Origin: Pseudomonas sp. SLFW
GTDB taxonomy: Bacteria > Pseudomonadota > Gammaproteobacteria > Pseudomonadales > Pseudomonadaceae
Assembly (NCBI RefSeq): GCF_009905615.1
Contig: NZ_JAAAKW010000012.1
Location: 62,001-126,000 of the forward strand
DNA length: 64,000 nucleotides
Direction: 5' to 3'
Part shown: in pieces, positions 1 to 10,218 of the stretch
Layout: each line of letters starts with the position of its first letter
How positions within the stretch are numbered: position 1 is the first letter of the stretch
Position numbers and translations under genes: made by a program
Notes under the pieces: model-generated
What the model was told of the DNA's origin: nothing
What the model saw: only the letters and a program-made list of their open reading frames with translations
Databases searched by the model: none

Positions 1-165
1 CATGATGGTGGCCGGGTTGGAGTTCACCAGGATGACGCGGTAACCCTCTTCGCGCAGGGCTTTACAGGCCTGGGCGCCGGAGTAGTCGAATTCACAAGCC
101 TGGCCGATCACGATCGGGCCAGCGCCAAGAATCAGGATGCTTTTAATGTCTGTACGTTTTGGCAT
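1..165 (-). CDS. carB: Carbamoyl-phosphate synthase large subunit, N-terminal fragment
   Basis: Only the first 55 codons are in the window; the gene runs off the left edge. The start [20 protein letters not shown] is the typical CarB opening, with the glycine-rich first turn of the ATP-grasp/biotin-carboxylase-like domain ([10 protein letters not shown]) near residues 13-22. CarB makes carbamoyl phosphate from bicarbonate, ATP and ammonia delivered by CarA, feeding arginine and pyrimidine synthesis. It lies 125 bp downstream of carA on the same strand, so the two are probably co-transcribed. I see no credible gene between carA and carB. Confidence 0.96.
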
Positions 166-290
166 GGGTTGTCACTCGAATCCTGTGTCAGTCGGCAAGC
201 CGTCTTGAACATTCTCAGGTGCCGGGCAGGCTGTCGGATTTGATCCGGCCCACCGCAGTCACCTGCTCGCTATGGTCGACAGTCAGCCGC

Positions 291-1427
291 TTAGCGGCGC
301 TTGGCCATGGCAGTGATGAAGCGATCAAACAGCGGCGCGACGTCGTTCGGGCCCGGGCTCGCCTCAGGGTGGCCCTGGAAGCTGAACGCGTCCTTGTCGG
401 TGCGCTCGATGCCTTGCAGTGTGCCGTCAAACAGCGACTTGTGAATCGCTCGGACGTTGCTCGGCAAGGTGGCTTCATCTACCGCAAAACCGTGGTTCTG
501 GCTGGTGATCATGACGACGCCGGTGTCCAGGTCCTGAACCGGGTGGTTGGCACCGTGGTGACCATGACCCATCTTGACGGTCTTGGCGCCGGAGGCCAAG
601 GCCAGCAACTGGTGGCCCAGGCAGATGCCGAACACCGGAACTTCGGTCTGCAGCACGTCCTTGATCGCCTGAATCGCATAGTCGCAAGGCTCAGGGTCGC
701 CAGGACCGTTGGACAGGAACACGCCATCCGGATTGAGCGCGAGGACTTCACTGGCCGGGGTTTGCGCAGGCACCACAGTCACGCGGCAGCCGCGCTCGAC
801 CAGCATGCGCAGGATGTTGGTCTTGACGCCGTAGTCGTAGGCCACAACGTTGTATGGCAAATCGGCTGCAGCGATCTCTGGATGGCTATCGGTTTTCAGG
901 CTCCAGACGCTGGAGCGCCATTCGTAGCTTTCCTGGGTGCTGACGACTTTCGCCAGATCCATGCCCTTCAGGCCAGGGAAACCACGAGCCGCTGCGATGG
1001 CCGCTTCTTCGGAGATGTTGTCACCGGCCATGATGCAGCCGTTTTGAGCGCCTTTCTCACGCAGGATGCGGGTCAGGCGGCGGGTGTCGATACCGGCGAT
1101 GGCAACGACGTTGTTGGCCTTCAGATAGTCAGCCAGGGACATCTTGTTACGCCAGTTGCTCGCTACCAGTGGCAGGTCACGAATTACCAGGCCCGCCGAC
1201 CACACGCGGTCGGATTCGGCGTCTTCCGGTGTAGTGCCGGTGTTGCCGATGTGAGGGTAGGTCAAGGTGACGATTTGCTGGGCATAGGAAGGATCGGTAA
1301 GGATTTCCTGATAGCCGGTCATTGCGGTGTTGAACACCACCTCACCAACGGTTTGACCGTCGGCTCCAATGGCTTCGCCGCGAAAAATGCTGCCATCAGC
1401 AAGGGCGAGTATGGCTGGCTTAGTCAA
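291..1427 (-). CDS. carA: Carbamoyl-phosphate synthase small (glutaminase) subunit
   Basis: 378 aa. It hydrolyses glutamine and channels ammonia to CarB. The class I amidotransferase triad is visible at C269 (in GICLGHQ), H353 and E355 (in HPEAS). I chose a TTG start at 1427: it gives the usual N-terminus TKPAILALADGSIFRGEA and sits 5 nt behind a strong GGAGG. An upstream ATG would add 25 unrelated residues (MTCPNVIPLF...) and would start inside the leader hairpin. The gene follows dapB in the same direction, with a leader of about 280 bp containing a terminator-like hairpin, so expression is probably adjusted by attenuation as well as by promoter strength. Confidence 0.96.
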   Translation of the reverse strand: MTKPAILALADGSIFRGEAIGADGQTVGEVVFNTAMTGYQEILTDPSYAQQIVTLTYPHIGNTGTTPEDAESDRVWSAGLVIRDLPLVASNWRNKMSLADYLKANNVVAIAGIDTRRLTRILREKGAQNGCIMAGDNISEEAAIAAARGFPGLKGMDLAKVVSTQESYEWRSSVWSLKTDSHPEIAAADLPYNVVAYDYGVKTNILRMLVERGCRVTVVPAQTPASEVLALNPDGVFLSNGPGDPEPCDYAIQAIKDVLQTEVPVFGICLGHQLLALASGAKTVKMGHGHHGANHPVQDLDTGVVMITSQNHGFAVDEATLPSNVRAIHKSLFDGTLQGIERTDKDAFSFQGHPEASPGPNDVAPLFDRFITAMAKRR

Positions 1428-1471
1428 GAAGACCTCCCGTAATAAAGCCTGAAAGGGCGATCGCAGGTTGT

Positions 1472-1513
1472 AAAAAAGCGGAATGACGTTTGGACACGTC
1501 ACCCCGCTTTTTT
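1472..1513 (-). terminator. Rho-independent-type hairpin in the carA leader (putative attenuator)
   Basis: On the minus strand an 18-bp stem (AAAAAAGCGG through to CCGCTTTTTT, two G-U pairs, 6-nt loop) ends in TTTTTT. It lies between dapB and carA, about 45 nt upstream of the carA TTG. A full intrinsic terminator in a 5' leader points to attenuation of carAB. It could instead simply terminate dapB transcripts, with carA having its own promoter; its place so far from dapB and so close to carA favours attenuation. The mechanism is inferred. Confidence 0.7.
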
Positions 1514-1516
1514 CAT
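1499..1516 (-). other. Possible 5-codon leader peptide (MKKAG) overlapping the carA attenuator
   Basis: ATG AAA AAA GCG GGG TGA starts just before the hairpin stem, and its codons form the 5' arm of that stem. Translation would therefore compete with hairpin folding. No clear Shine-Dalgarno is seen immediately upstream, so this is a suggestion only. Confidence 0.25.
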
Positions 1517-1645
1517 CGAATTATCTGCGCGCTTTTAGTGGACACACTAAAGCTGTAGCTTACAGAAAAAGTGTTTTTTAATCCACCGCTAAAACGCCTT
1601 AAAGGCTGGGGAATGCGACAGGACATCGCGTAGCGGTGTGAAACT

Positions 1646-1682
1646 GCGGGCAGGATACAGGGAAAACCCCCTTCCTGCCCGC
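1646..1682. other. 10-bp perfect inverted repeat downstream of dapB
   Basis: GCGGGCAGGA and TCCTGCCCGC flank a 17-nt loop, 27 bp past the dapB stop. No T-run follows on either strand, so it is not a canonical terminator. It may stabilise the dapB 3' end or act in the carA leader. Confidence 0.5.
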
Positions 1683-1708
1683 ATTGTTGCCGAGATCGGC
1701 GCGATCGA

Positions 1709-2515
1709 TCAGCGCAGGTCGAGCACGTCTTGCATGTCGTACAGACCCGGCGCCTTGCCATCGAGCCAGAGCGCTGCACGTACGGCTCCCTTGGCGAACG
1801 TCATGCGACTGGAAGCCTTGTGCGTAATCTCCAGTCGTTCACCTTCGGCGGCGAACAGGACGGTGTGATCTCCGACCACATCACCGCCACGCACCGTCGC
1901 GAAACCAATGGTCTCGCGCTCACGAACGCCTGTGTGCCCTTCACGACCATAGACCGCGACCTTGTTCAGATCACGCCCCAGCGCTTTGGCGACCACCTCA
2001 CCCATGCTGACCGCCGTACCCGAAGGCGCATCGACCTTGTTGCGGTGATGCGCTTCGATGATTTCAATGTCGGCGTCGTCACCCATCACCCGCGCAGCCA
2101 GGTCGAGCAGCTTGAACGACAGGTTTACACCCACACTGAAATTGGAGGCGAAGACGATCGGAATCTCTTGGCTCGCCTCGCTCAGCACGTGTTTCTGCTC
2201 AGCGTTCAATCCCGTGGTGCCGATCACCATGGCCTTGCCAGCCTTGCGACAAAACGCCAGATTTTTCAGCATGACGTCTGGCAGCGTGAAGTCGATCAGG
2301 ACGTCAAACTCGTCCGCGACCTGCTCCAGATTACCCGTCAGTTGCACGCCGATTCTCCCCAACGAAGCCAGCTCACCAGCATCAGCACCGATCATGGTAC
2401 TGCCCGGACGAACGATGGCCGCCGTCAGCCCAGTGAGCGGTGCGCGCTCCTGAACGGCCTCGACCAGATGCCTGCCCATGCGCCCGGCAGCACCCATCAC
2501 AGCAATACGTCGCAT
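1709..2515 (-). CDS. dapB: 4-hydroxy-tetrahydrodipicolinate reductase
   Basis: 268 aa, the family's usual length. It reduces hydroxy-tetrahydrodipicolinate with NAD(P)H on the lysine/diaminopimelate route. The N-terminal dinucleotide loop is MGAAGRMGRHL (residues 7-17). The catalytic segment EAHHRNKVDAPSGTA carries the conserved His pair, Lys and the DAPSGT substrate loop at about residues 154-168. It begins 10 bp after the dnaJ stop, so it is almost certainly in the grpE-dnaK-dnaJ transcript, the standard pseudomonad arrangement. Confidence 0.97.
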   Translation of the reverse strand: MRRIAVMGAAGRMGRHLVEAVQERAPLTGLTAAIVRPGSTMIGADAGELASLGRIGVQLTGNLEQVADEFDVLIDFTLPDVMLKNLAFCRKAGKAMVIGTTGLNAEQKHVLSEASQEIPIVFASNFSVGVNLSFKLLDLAARVMGDDADIEIIEAHHRNKVDAPSGTAVSMGEVVAKALGRDLNKVAVYGREGHTGVRERETIGFATVRGGDVVGDHTVLFAAEGERLEITHKASSRMTFAKGAVRAALWLDGKAPGLYDMQDVLDLR

Positions 2516-2525
2516 GCCCTGCTCC

Positions 2526-3653
2526 TTAGAGATCGCCGAAGAAACGCTTCACGCCTTCGAACCAGCCACTGGCTTTCGGTGAGTGAGAGCTGTCACCCTC
2601 CAGCGACGCACGGAATTCTTCGAGCAGTTCACGCTGACGACGACCCAGGTTGACCGGGGTTTCCACCGCAACGCGGCACATCAAATCGCCTGCACCACCG
2701 CCACGCACCGGCGCGACGCCTTTGCCACGCAGACGGAATTGCTTGCCGGTCTGGGTGCCTTCCGGAATCTTCAATTTGACGCGACCGTCCAGCGTCGGCA
2801 CTTCCAGCTCGCCGCCCAATGCCGCGTCGGTGAAGCTGATCGGCACTTCGCAATACAGGTGCTTGCCGTCGCGCTGGAAAATCGCGTGCTCGCGCACGTT
2901 GATCACAACGTAGAGGTCACCCGTAGGCCCACCCTGAACACCCGCCTCGCCTTCGCCCGACAGACGAATACGGTCGCCAGTATCGACGCCTGCTGGCACC
3001 TTGACCGACAGCGTCTTGTATTCTTCGACACGGCCTTCGCCGTGGCAGGAGTCGCAAGGGTCGGAGATGATCTTGCCGTTGCCGTGGCAACGCGGGCAGG
3101 TCTGTTGAACAGAGAAGAAGCCCTGCTGCATACGTACCTGGCCGATGCCGCCACAAGTTGGGCACGTGACAGGCGAGGAGCCTTTTTTCGCGCCGCTGCC
3201 ATCACACGGTTTGCAATTGACCAAAGTCGGCACGCGAATGCTGACGGTGGTGCCACGCACGGCTTCTTCGAGATTCAGTTCGAGGGTGTAACGCAGGTCA
3301 CTGCCACGCTGGGCACCGCCACGACCACCGCCCGCACGGCCACCACCGAAGAAGTCGCTGAACACATCACCGAAAATGTCGGAGAAGTTTGCGCCGCCGC
3401 CACCGAAACCGCCGCCACCCATCCCCTGATCGACACCAGCATGGCCGTATTGGTCATAGGCCGCGCGTTTGCTGGCGTCGGACAGCACTTCGTAAGCCTC
3501 GTTGGCTTCCTTGAAAGAATCTTCCGAGGCTTTGTCGCCCGGATTGCGGTCGGGGTGATACTTCATCGCGAGACGACGGTACGCCTTTTTCAGGTCCGCC
3601 TCGCTGGAGCCGCGCTCCACCCCCAATACTTCGTAATAGTCACGCTTTGACAT
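2526..3653 (-). CDS. dnaJ: Chaperone DnaJ (Hsp40)
   Basis: 375 aa. Co-chaperone that delivers unfolded proteins to DnaK and stimulates its ATPase. Order: J domain (residues 1-70) with the HPD motif in KYHPDRNPGD; a Gly/Phe-rich linker; four CxxCxGxG zinc repeats (CKPCDGSG, CPTCGGIG, CPRCHGNG, CDSCHGEG); then the C-terminal substrate-binding domains. The start MSKRDYYEVLG is chosen because a longer frame adds 28 unrelated residues. It lies 350 bp downstream of dnaK and directly before dapB. Confidence 0.98.
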   Translation of the reverse strand: MSKRDYYEVLGVERGSSEADLKKAYRRLAMKYHPDRNPGDKASEDSFKEANEAYEVLSDASKRAAYDQYGHAGVDQGMGGGGFGGGGANFSDIFGDVFSDFFGGGRAGGGRGGAQRGSDLRYTLELNLEEAVRGTTVSIRVPTLVNCKPCDGSGAKKGSSPVTCPTCGGIGQVRMQQGFFSVQQTCPRCHGNGKIISDPCDSCHGEGRVEEYKTLSVKVPAGVDTGDRIRLSGEGEAGVQGGPTGDLYVVINVREHAIFQRDGKHLYCEVPISFTDAALGGELEVPTLDGRVKLKIPEGTQTGKQFRLRGKGVAPVRGGGAGDLMCRVAVETPVNLGRRQRELLEEFRASLEGDSSHSPKASGWFEGVKRFFGDL

Positions 3654-4003
3654 AAGTTTTCTGCACTCTTGAGGACGTCCGACATAACCCTCCTGAGTTT
3701 GCCGAACTCGTTGAGCCCCTTTCAGGCCCGGACCCAACTCACGTCAATTCAACGATCCTGGTCTTGGTTCAACGGCCTTCGATCGACCGGGTAAAGCGGC
3801 AGAACAAGCCGGTTTGCAGGAGCATCCGGCTTTGCCACGGGGCCCGCGAATCGAAGTGCGCGAGCCCTGAAATTTTGGGTGTTCCAGACACGCCAACGCG
3901 GGAGCAAGCTCCCGCGCGGCGACATCCTACCAGCGACCACTCAAGAGCGGTCAACCGATGATCAAGTGAGCTGACGTCTTTTTATGACGGCTCACCTCAA
4001 TCA
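3654..4003. other. dnaK-dnaJ intergenic region with palindromes
   Basis: 350 bp with no convincing gene. It contains a perfect 9-bp-arm palindrome at 3897-3916 (CGCGGGAGC-AA-GCTCCCGCG), the short core seen in Pseudomonas intergenic repeats. Just after the dnaK stop, around 3966-3995, is an interrupted hairpin (GTGAGC...GCTCAC). These may set mRNA stability between dnaK and dnaJ. No sigma-32-type promoter was recognised directly in front of dnaJ. Confidence 0.6.
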
Positions 4004-5920
<1,917 letters not shown>

Positions 5921-5999
5921 GTTTGACTCTCCCGAAACTTGAATTTGGTTGCCGCAACTGCGTTTACAAATTGCGGTAATTCTTTAAACCATGGCCCTT

Positions 6000-6027
6000 A
6001 GATGGGGCTCACTCAGCTGATTTCAAG
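6000..6027 (-). promoter_or_regulatory. Heat-shock (sigma-32-type) promoter of dnaK
   Basis: CTTGAAA at 6021-6027, a 13-bp spacer, then CCCCATCT at 6000-6007, a near-perfect match to the known sigma-32 consensus (CTTGAAA, 13-15 bp, CCCCATNT). The -35 element overlaps the grpE stop codon. It is about 80 bp upstream of the dnaK ATG. Confidence 0.88.
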
Positions 6028-6589
6028 CCTGCTCGTCAATTGACGGTGCAACAGGCGACGGCGCTTTGCTGACCACGACCATGGCCGGGCGCAGCAGGCG
6101 ACCGTTGAGCTGATAACCTTTCTGAAACACTTTGAGCACGCTGTTCGGCTCGACGTCCGCGCTTTCCTGCATCGCCATCGCCTGATGATGCTCGGCGTTG
6201 AACGGCTGGCCGTGCGGATCGATGGCTTCCAGCTGGTAGCGCTTGAGGGTGTCGCCGAACATTTTCAGCGTCAGCTCGATGCCTTCACGCATTGGACGAA
6301 TGTTTTCGTCGTCCGGGTTGGACAGGTCCAGGCCACGCTCCAGGCTGTCGACGATCGGCAGCAAATCGGTGGCGAATTTCTCCAGCGCGAATTTGTGGGC
6401 TTTCTCGACGTCTTGCTCTGCACGACGGCGGACGTTTTGCAGATCCGCAGCGACACGCAGAGACTGGTCCTTCGCCGTGGCCAGTTGCTCTTCCAGCACT
6501 TGCACGCGGGTTGCCAAATCTTCGCCGGAGTGCGCTGCGTCGGCAGCTTGATCCTGAGCCTGCATATCCGGGTTCTGTTCGTCAGCCAT
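6023..6589 (-). CDS. grpE: Nucleotide exchange factor GrpE
   Basis: 188 aa. Releases ADP from DnaK. A polar, acidic N-terminus (residues 1-30) leads into a long coiled-coil helix (about 30-85, LATRVQVLEEQLATAKDQSL onward), then the C-terminal beta domain with the typical GYQLNGRLLRPAMVVV segment. The start is the ATG preceded by GGAGGAGAG 5 nt upstream; a start 5 codons earlier would place the ribosome site inside the gene. First gene of the heat-shock operon. Confidence 0.97.
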   Translation of the reverse strand: MADEQNPDMQAQDQAADAAHSGEDLATRVQVLEEQLATAKDQSLRVAADLQNVRRRAEQDVEKAHKFALEKFATDLLPIVDSLERGLDLSNPDDENIRPMREGIELTLKMFGDTLKRYQLEAIDPHGQPFNAEHHQAMAMQESADVEPNSVLKVFQKGYQLNGRLLRPAMVVVSKAPSPVAPSIDEQA

Positions 6590-6640
6590 AGTTCTCTCCT
6601 CCAATAACGGCCGTGAGCCTAACTCACGCTTCTGCCCGGC

Positions 6641-6669
6641 TATATGGGGCCAGAATTTTCGGCTTCAAG
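6641..6669 (-). promoter_or_regulatory. Heat-shock (sigma-32-type) promoter of grpE
   Basis: CTTGAAG at 6663-6669, 13-bp spacer, CCCCATATA at 6641-6649, about 50 bp upstream of the grpE ATG. It differs from the sigma-32 -35 consensus only in the last base. It would drive the whole grpE-dnaK-dnaJ-dapB cluster. Confidence 0.85.
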
Positions 6670-6824
6670 GGCTTTGAGCGAAGGAGAAGGTGAATAACCC
6701 TACAAATCTTCCGACATGACTCGCATCGCGTTTCAACCTGTCAAATCAGCGCATCGGTGCTAAAAATTCCGGAAGACCTGCGAAATCGAGCTAAGACCGG
6801 GCATTGTCAGCCCAAAGTAAAACA

Positions 6825-6840
6825 CTGTATAAATAACCAG
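6825..6840 (+). promoter_or_regulatory. LexA (SOS) box of recN
   Basis: CTGTATAAATAACCAG fits the known gamma-proteobacterial LexA box (CTGT, AT-rich core, CAG) and ends 24 bp before the recN ATG. It overlaps the likely -10 region (TATAAAT), so LexA would block initiation until DNA damage. Confidence 0.8.
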
Positions 6841-6864
6841 ACAAATCGCTTGGGAGCCGCCCTT

Positions 6865-8538
6865 ATGCTGGTGCACCTGTCCATACATAACTATGCCATC
6901 GTGGAACACCTCGACCTCGAACTGGATCGCGGCATGAGCGTGATCACCGGGGAAACCGGTGCCGGCAAGTCGATCATGCTCGACGCACTGGGCCTGACGC
7001 TCGGGGATCGTGCCGACAGCGGCGTAGTAAGACCGGGCGCTGATAAGGCCGACATTTTGGCCACGTTCGACGTTTCCGATATTCCGGAAGCTCGCGTCTG
7101 GCTGTCCGAGCGTGATCTGGAAACCGACGGGCCGTGTATTTTGCGCCGGGTCATCACCGCTGAAGGCCGCTCACGCTCCTATATAAACGGCACGCCCTGC
7201 CCTCAAGGCGACCTCAAGGCGCTGGGCGAATTGCTCATCGATATCCACAGCCAGCATGAACATCAATCGCTGCTGAAAACTGATACGCACCGTCGGCTGC
7301 TGGACGAATACGCGGGCGCTACCGATCTGGCGCGGCAGGTTCAGCTTGCGGCACAGCGTTGGCGCCAAACGCGTCATGAGCTGGAACGCCTTGCCAATTC
7401 CGGCGATGAACAGCGCGCCAAGCACCAGCTACTGAGTTATCAGCTCGAAGAGCTTGAAGGCTTGAGCCTGGGCGAGAACGAGCTGGAACAGCTGGAACAG
7501 GAACACACGACCCTGACCAACGCCGAAAGCTTGCTGGGCATTTGTCGTCAGGTGGTCGAGCTGTGCAGCGAAAGTGATTCGGGCAACGCACTGAATGCCC
7601 TGACCGCCAGCCTGAATCGATTGACCAGCGTGAACAACTCCCCTGATGCGCTGAACGAGGCGACCAGCCTGCTCTCCAGCGCGCAGATTCAGGTCGAAGA
7701 AGCGGTAGGCGAAATCAATCGTTTCCTCGATCGTTTCGAAGCCGATCCGGCACGCCTGCAACAGATTGAAGAACGTCTGGACACGATCTACACGCTGGCC
7801 AGGAAACACCGCGTGCAACCCACCGAGGTGCCTGCGCTGCATCAAAAGCTGCTGGATGAGATCGAAACGCTTAACGCCAATGACGAGGCAATTGAGCGAC
7901 TCGAACATGAACTCGGCTCGTACGCCCGCCATTACCAGGAGAAAGCGCGCGAGCTGAGCGACCTGCGTCATCGCGCAGCGCCTGAACTCGCCCATGCGGT
8001 CGAGCATGAGATTCAACGCCTGGGCATGCCGGGTGGCCGCTTCAACATCGAACTCAAGACCAATGCCGACAAAGAGCTGTCACCTAACGGTCTGGAGCAA
8101 GTGGAATTGCTGGTCAGCGCAAACCCCGGCCAGCCCCTCAAGGCGTTGGCGAAGGTCGCGTCGGGTGGCGAGCTGTCGCGGATCAGCCTGGCGATTCAGG
8201 TCATCACGGCTCAAACCTCAAGGGTGCCGACGCTGGTGTTCGACGAAGTCGATGTGGGTATCGGTGGCCCTACGGCTGAGATAGTCGGGCAACTGCTGCG
8301 TCGTCTGGGTGAGCGCGGGCAGGTCATGACCGTGACGCACTTGCCGCAAGTGGCGGCGCAGGGGCATCAGCACTTGTTTGTGCACAAGGTTCGCGATGAA
8401 GCGGTCACGCGCACGGCGGTTTCCAAGCTCAGCAAGAACGAGCGGGTGGAAGAAGTGGCGAGGATGCTGGGCGGGATCGACCTGACGAAAGAGTCGCTGG
8501 CCCATGCGAAGAAAATGGTGGTCGCGTCGAAGTCTTGA
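6865..8538 (+). CDS. recN: DNA repair protein RecN
   Basis: 557 aa SMC-like ATPase used in double-strand-break repair. Walker A GETGAGKS is at residues 30-37. The long central part (about 160-390) is charged and Leu-rich, as expected for coiled coil. The C-terminal half has the ABC signature (SGGELSRI) and Walker B TLVFDEVDVGIGG. The start MLVHLSIHNYAIVEHL is chosen for its family-like N-terminus and the upstream GGGAG; an earlier in-frame ATG would sit before the LexA box. Predicted to be SOS-induced. Confidence 0.97.
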   Translation: MLVHLSIHNYAIVEHLDLELDRGMSVITGETGAGKSIMLDALGLTLGDRADSGVVRPGADKADILATFDVSDIPEARVWLSERDLETDGPCILRRVITAEGRSRSYINGTPCPQGDLKALGELLIDIHSQHEHQSLLKTDTHRRLLDEYAGATDLARQVQLAAQRWRQTRHELERLANSGDEQRAKHQLLSYQLEELEGLSLGENELEQLEQEHTTLTNAESLLGICRQVVELCSESDSGNALNALTASLNRLTSVNNSPDALNEATSLLSSAQIQVEEAVGEINRFLDRFEADPARLQQIEERLDTIYTLARKHRVQPTEVPALHQKLLDEIETLNANDEAIERLEHELGSYARHYQEKARELSDLRHRAAPELAHAVEHEIQRLGMPGGRFNIELKTNADKELSPNGLEQVELLVSANPGQPLKALAKVASGGELSRISLAIQVITAQTSRVPTLVFDEVDVGIGGPTAEIVGQLLRRLGERGQVMTVTHLPQVAAQGHQHLFVHKVRDEAVTRTAVSKLSKNERVEEVARMLGGIDLTKESLAHAKKMVVASKS

Positions 8539-8595
8539 TATAGACGGCACGATTTCCTGCCGGTGAGAGGCCTCTGTTGGCAATGCAATCCTTAT

Positions 8596-8679
8596 GGGAG
8601 CGAATTCATTCGCGATTGGCCTGTACAGCCGACAGATTTCTATCGGCTGTTCCACCGCATCGCGAATGAATTCGCTCCC
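8596..8679. repeat. REP-type palindromic element (GGGAGCGAATTCATTCGCG family)
   Basis: GGGAGCGAATTCATTCGCGAT is repeated in inverted form 42 bp later, and the loop itself contains CAGCCGA/TCGGCTG. It lies between convergent recN and fur. Relatives in this window are at 12700, 35921 and 40780. Confidence 0.85.
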
Positions 8680-8731
8680 ACAGGGGACCAGCACGAAGCC
8701 GTGCTTACTATCGGCATCGAACCCGAAAACA

Positions 8732-8759
8732 ACAAAGGCGACCCTAAGGTCGCCTTTGT
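8732..8759. terminator. Bidirectional terminator between recN and fur
   Basis: 12-bp perfect stem (ACAAAGGCGACC/GGTCGCCTTTGT) with a short loop, 20 bp past the fur stop. A T-rich stretch follows on the minus strand. Confidence 0.75.
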
Positions 8760-8778
8760 CTTTGTATCCGAAAAAAAC

Positions 8779-9186
8779 TTACGCTTTTTTCTTGCGTACG
8801 TAGAGCACCAGATTGTGATCCACCAGCTCGAAGCCGTGTTTCACCACAATGGCTTTTTGCAGCTTCTCGATTTCTTCGTCGAAGAATTCGATCACCTCGC
8901 CAGATTCCACGTTGACCATGTGGTCGTGGTGGCCTCCGTCGGCCAGTTCGAACACGGCGTGACCGCCGTCGAAGTTGTGGCGAACCACCAATCCGGCTGC
9001 TTCGAACTGAGTCAAAACACGGTAAACCGTCGCCAGACCGACGTCTTCGTTGGCCTCCATCAGTGCCTTGTAGACGTCCTCCGCGCTCATGTGGCGCTGC
9101 TCTGCAGAATCGAGCATTTGAAGGATTTTGACCCGTGGCAGAGTCACTTTAAGTCCAGCTTTGCGTAGTTCGCTATTTTCAACCAT
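8779..9186 (-). CDS. fur: Ferric uptake regulator Fur
   Basis: 135 aa iron-responsive repressor. N-terminal winged helix (LRKAGLKVTLPRVKIL; recognition region EDVGLATVYRVLTQFEAAGLV), then a dimerisation domain with the His/Asp/Glu metal ligands in GGHHDHMVNVESGEVIEF. There are no CxxC zinc motifs, as is usual in pseudomonads. The start MVENSELRKAG is chosen; a longer frame adds 32 unlike residues. Divergent from bamE with a 98-bp shared upstream region. Confidence 0.98.
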   Translation of the reverse strand: MVENSELRKAGLKVTLPRVKILQMLDSAEQRHMSAEDVYKALMEANEDVGLATVYRVLTQFEAAGLVVRHNFDGGHAVFELADGGHHDHMVNVESGEVIEFFDEEIEKLQKAIVVKHGFELVDHNLVLYVRKKKA

Positions 9187-9284
9187 GGTCAGCTTTCTCG
9201 CAGACGCTGCTTCGCAGCTTCTCTTAATGCAGGTATGATCGGGGTTTACGTTGTCCCAGCCAAGATAGTGGAAGTCGCCCACCG

Positions 9285-9809
9285 ATGCAAAACACCAAGC
9301 TCTTGCTAACCAGTTTCACCTTCGTGGGACTGCTCGCACTCGCCGGTTGTTCATTCCCCGGGGTTTATAAAATCGACATCCAACAGGGCAATGTCGTCAC
9401 GCAAGACATGATAGACCAGTTGCGCCCCGGAATGACCCGACGGCAAGTACGGTTTATCATGGGCAACCCCTTGTTGACCGACACCTTCCACCCTGATCGC
9501 TGGGACTATCTGTACAGCTTGCAGCCCGGTGGCGGTGAACGCCAACAGGAGCGCATCAGCCTGATCTTCAACGGTAACGATCAACTGGCGAGCCTTTCCG
9601 GCGACTTCAAGCCAGGCGTGTCTCGCGACGAAGCGATCCTCGGAAAGCCGAGCGACACCAACGTCACCCCCGAAAACACGGGCGATCAGCCGAAGAAAGA
9701 AGAGCCGCCGAAGCCTGGCTCCCTGCTGGAACAGATCCAGAACGACGTCGACAAGGTCGAGACCGTGCCCGTCCCGACTCAGGAACCGCTGGACACCAAT
9801 CCACGCTGA
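9285..9809 (+). CDS. bamE: Outer membrane assembly lipoprotein BamE (OmlA/SmpA)
   Basis: 174 aa. Lipoprotein signal with lipobox LALAGC, the modified Cys being residue 22. The BamE fold follows (about 35-110), including the family segment RPGMTRRQVRFIMGNPLLTDTFHPDRWDYLY. The Pro/Lys/Glu-rich tail (about 125-174) looks disordered. It anchors to the outer membrane and supports the BAM beta-barrel machine. Divergent from fur, an arrangement known in pseudomonads where it is called omlA. A candidate TATGAT -10 lies at 9234-9239. Confidence 0.95.
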   Translation: MQNTKLLLTSFTFVGLLALAGCSFPGVYKIDIQQGNVVTQDMIDQLRPGMTRRQVRFIMGNPLLTDTFHPDRWDYLYSLQPGGGERQQERISLIFNGNDQLASLSGDFKPGVSRDEAILGKPSDTNVTPENTGDQPKKEEPPKPGSLLEQIQNDVDKVETVPVPTQEPLDTNPR

Positions 9810-9840
9810 TCCTCACCGCCGGACTCAAAACGGCGGTACA

Positions 9841-9869
9841 AAAAAGCCCGGCAATGCCGGGCTTTTTTA
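9841..9869. terminator. Bidirectional terminator between bamE and rnfH
   Basis: AAAAAAGCCCGGC, 3-nt loop, GCCGGGCTTTTTT: a perfect 13-bp stem with T-runs on both strands, serving convergent bamE (plus) and rnfH (minus). Confidence 0.93.
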
Positions 9870-9897
9870 CGTCTGACGAATCGGGGCGATGCAAAAC

Positions 9898-10218
9898 TTA
9901 AATCGATTTCTGCTCTTTTTTCGCCTTCGCCGCCTTCTCGGCACGTAAACGACGCACCTCTTTTGGGTCAGCGAGCAAAGGACGGTAGATCTCGACCCGA
10001 TCACCCTCCTCCAGCTGTCGCGCTTGAGGATCGCTGACCACCTTGCCGAAAAGGCCCATCGGGCAGTGGGTCACGTCCAGCCCGACGAACTGCTCGGCAA
10101 TCCCCGACGCCTCGACCGCTCCGAACACTGTCGTCCCCGCAGGCACCTCAAGAGCGATCAACGCCTGACGTTCGGCAGTGGCATACACCACTTCGACGCG
10201 AATCATTGGCTCAGCCAT
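9898..10218 (-). CDS. rnfH: RnfH-family ubiquitin-like protein
   Basis: 106 aa. Small beta-grasp protein (MIRVEVVYATAERQALIALEVPAG..., GDRVEIYRPLLADPKEVRR) of the RnfH/YfjF family; the physiological role is not established. The tail is Lys/Ala-rich. The ATG start overlaps the ratA stop (ATGGCTGA), implying translational coupling, and the ratA-rnfH pair is common near smpB in gamma-proteobacteria. A start four codons later (MIRVEVV) is possible. Confidence 0.85.
   Translation of the reverse strand: MAEPMIRVEVVYATAERQALIALEVPAGTTVFGAVEASGIAEQFVGLDVTHCPMGLFGKVVSDPQARQLEEGDRVEIYRPLLADPKEVRRLRAEKAAKAKKEQKSI

Noticed and set aside
166..290. Possible gene between carA and carB
   Set aside because: P. 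aeruginosa has an extra frame there, but these 125 bp contain no start with a ribosome site and no family-like frame.
8539..8595. Short gene after recN
   Set aside because: The open frame there runs into the REP element and then through the terminator; it is explained by repeat sequence.
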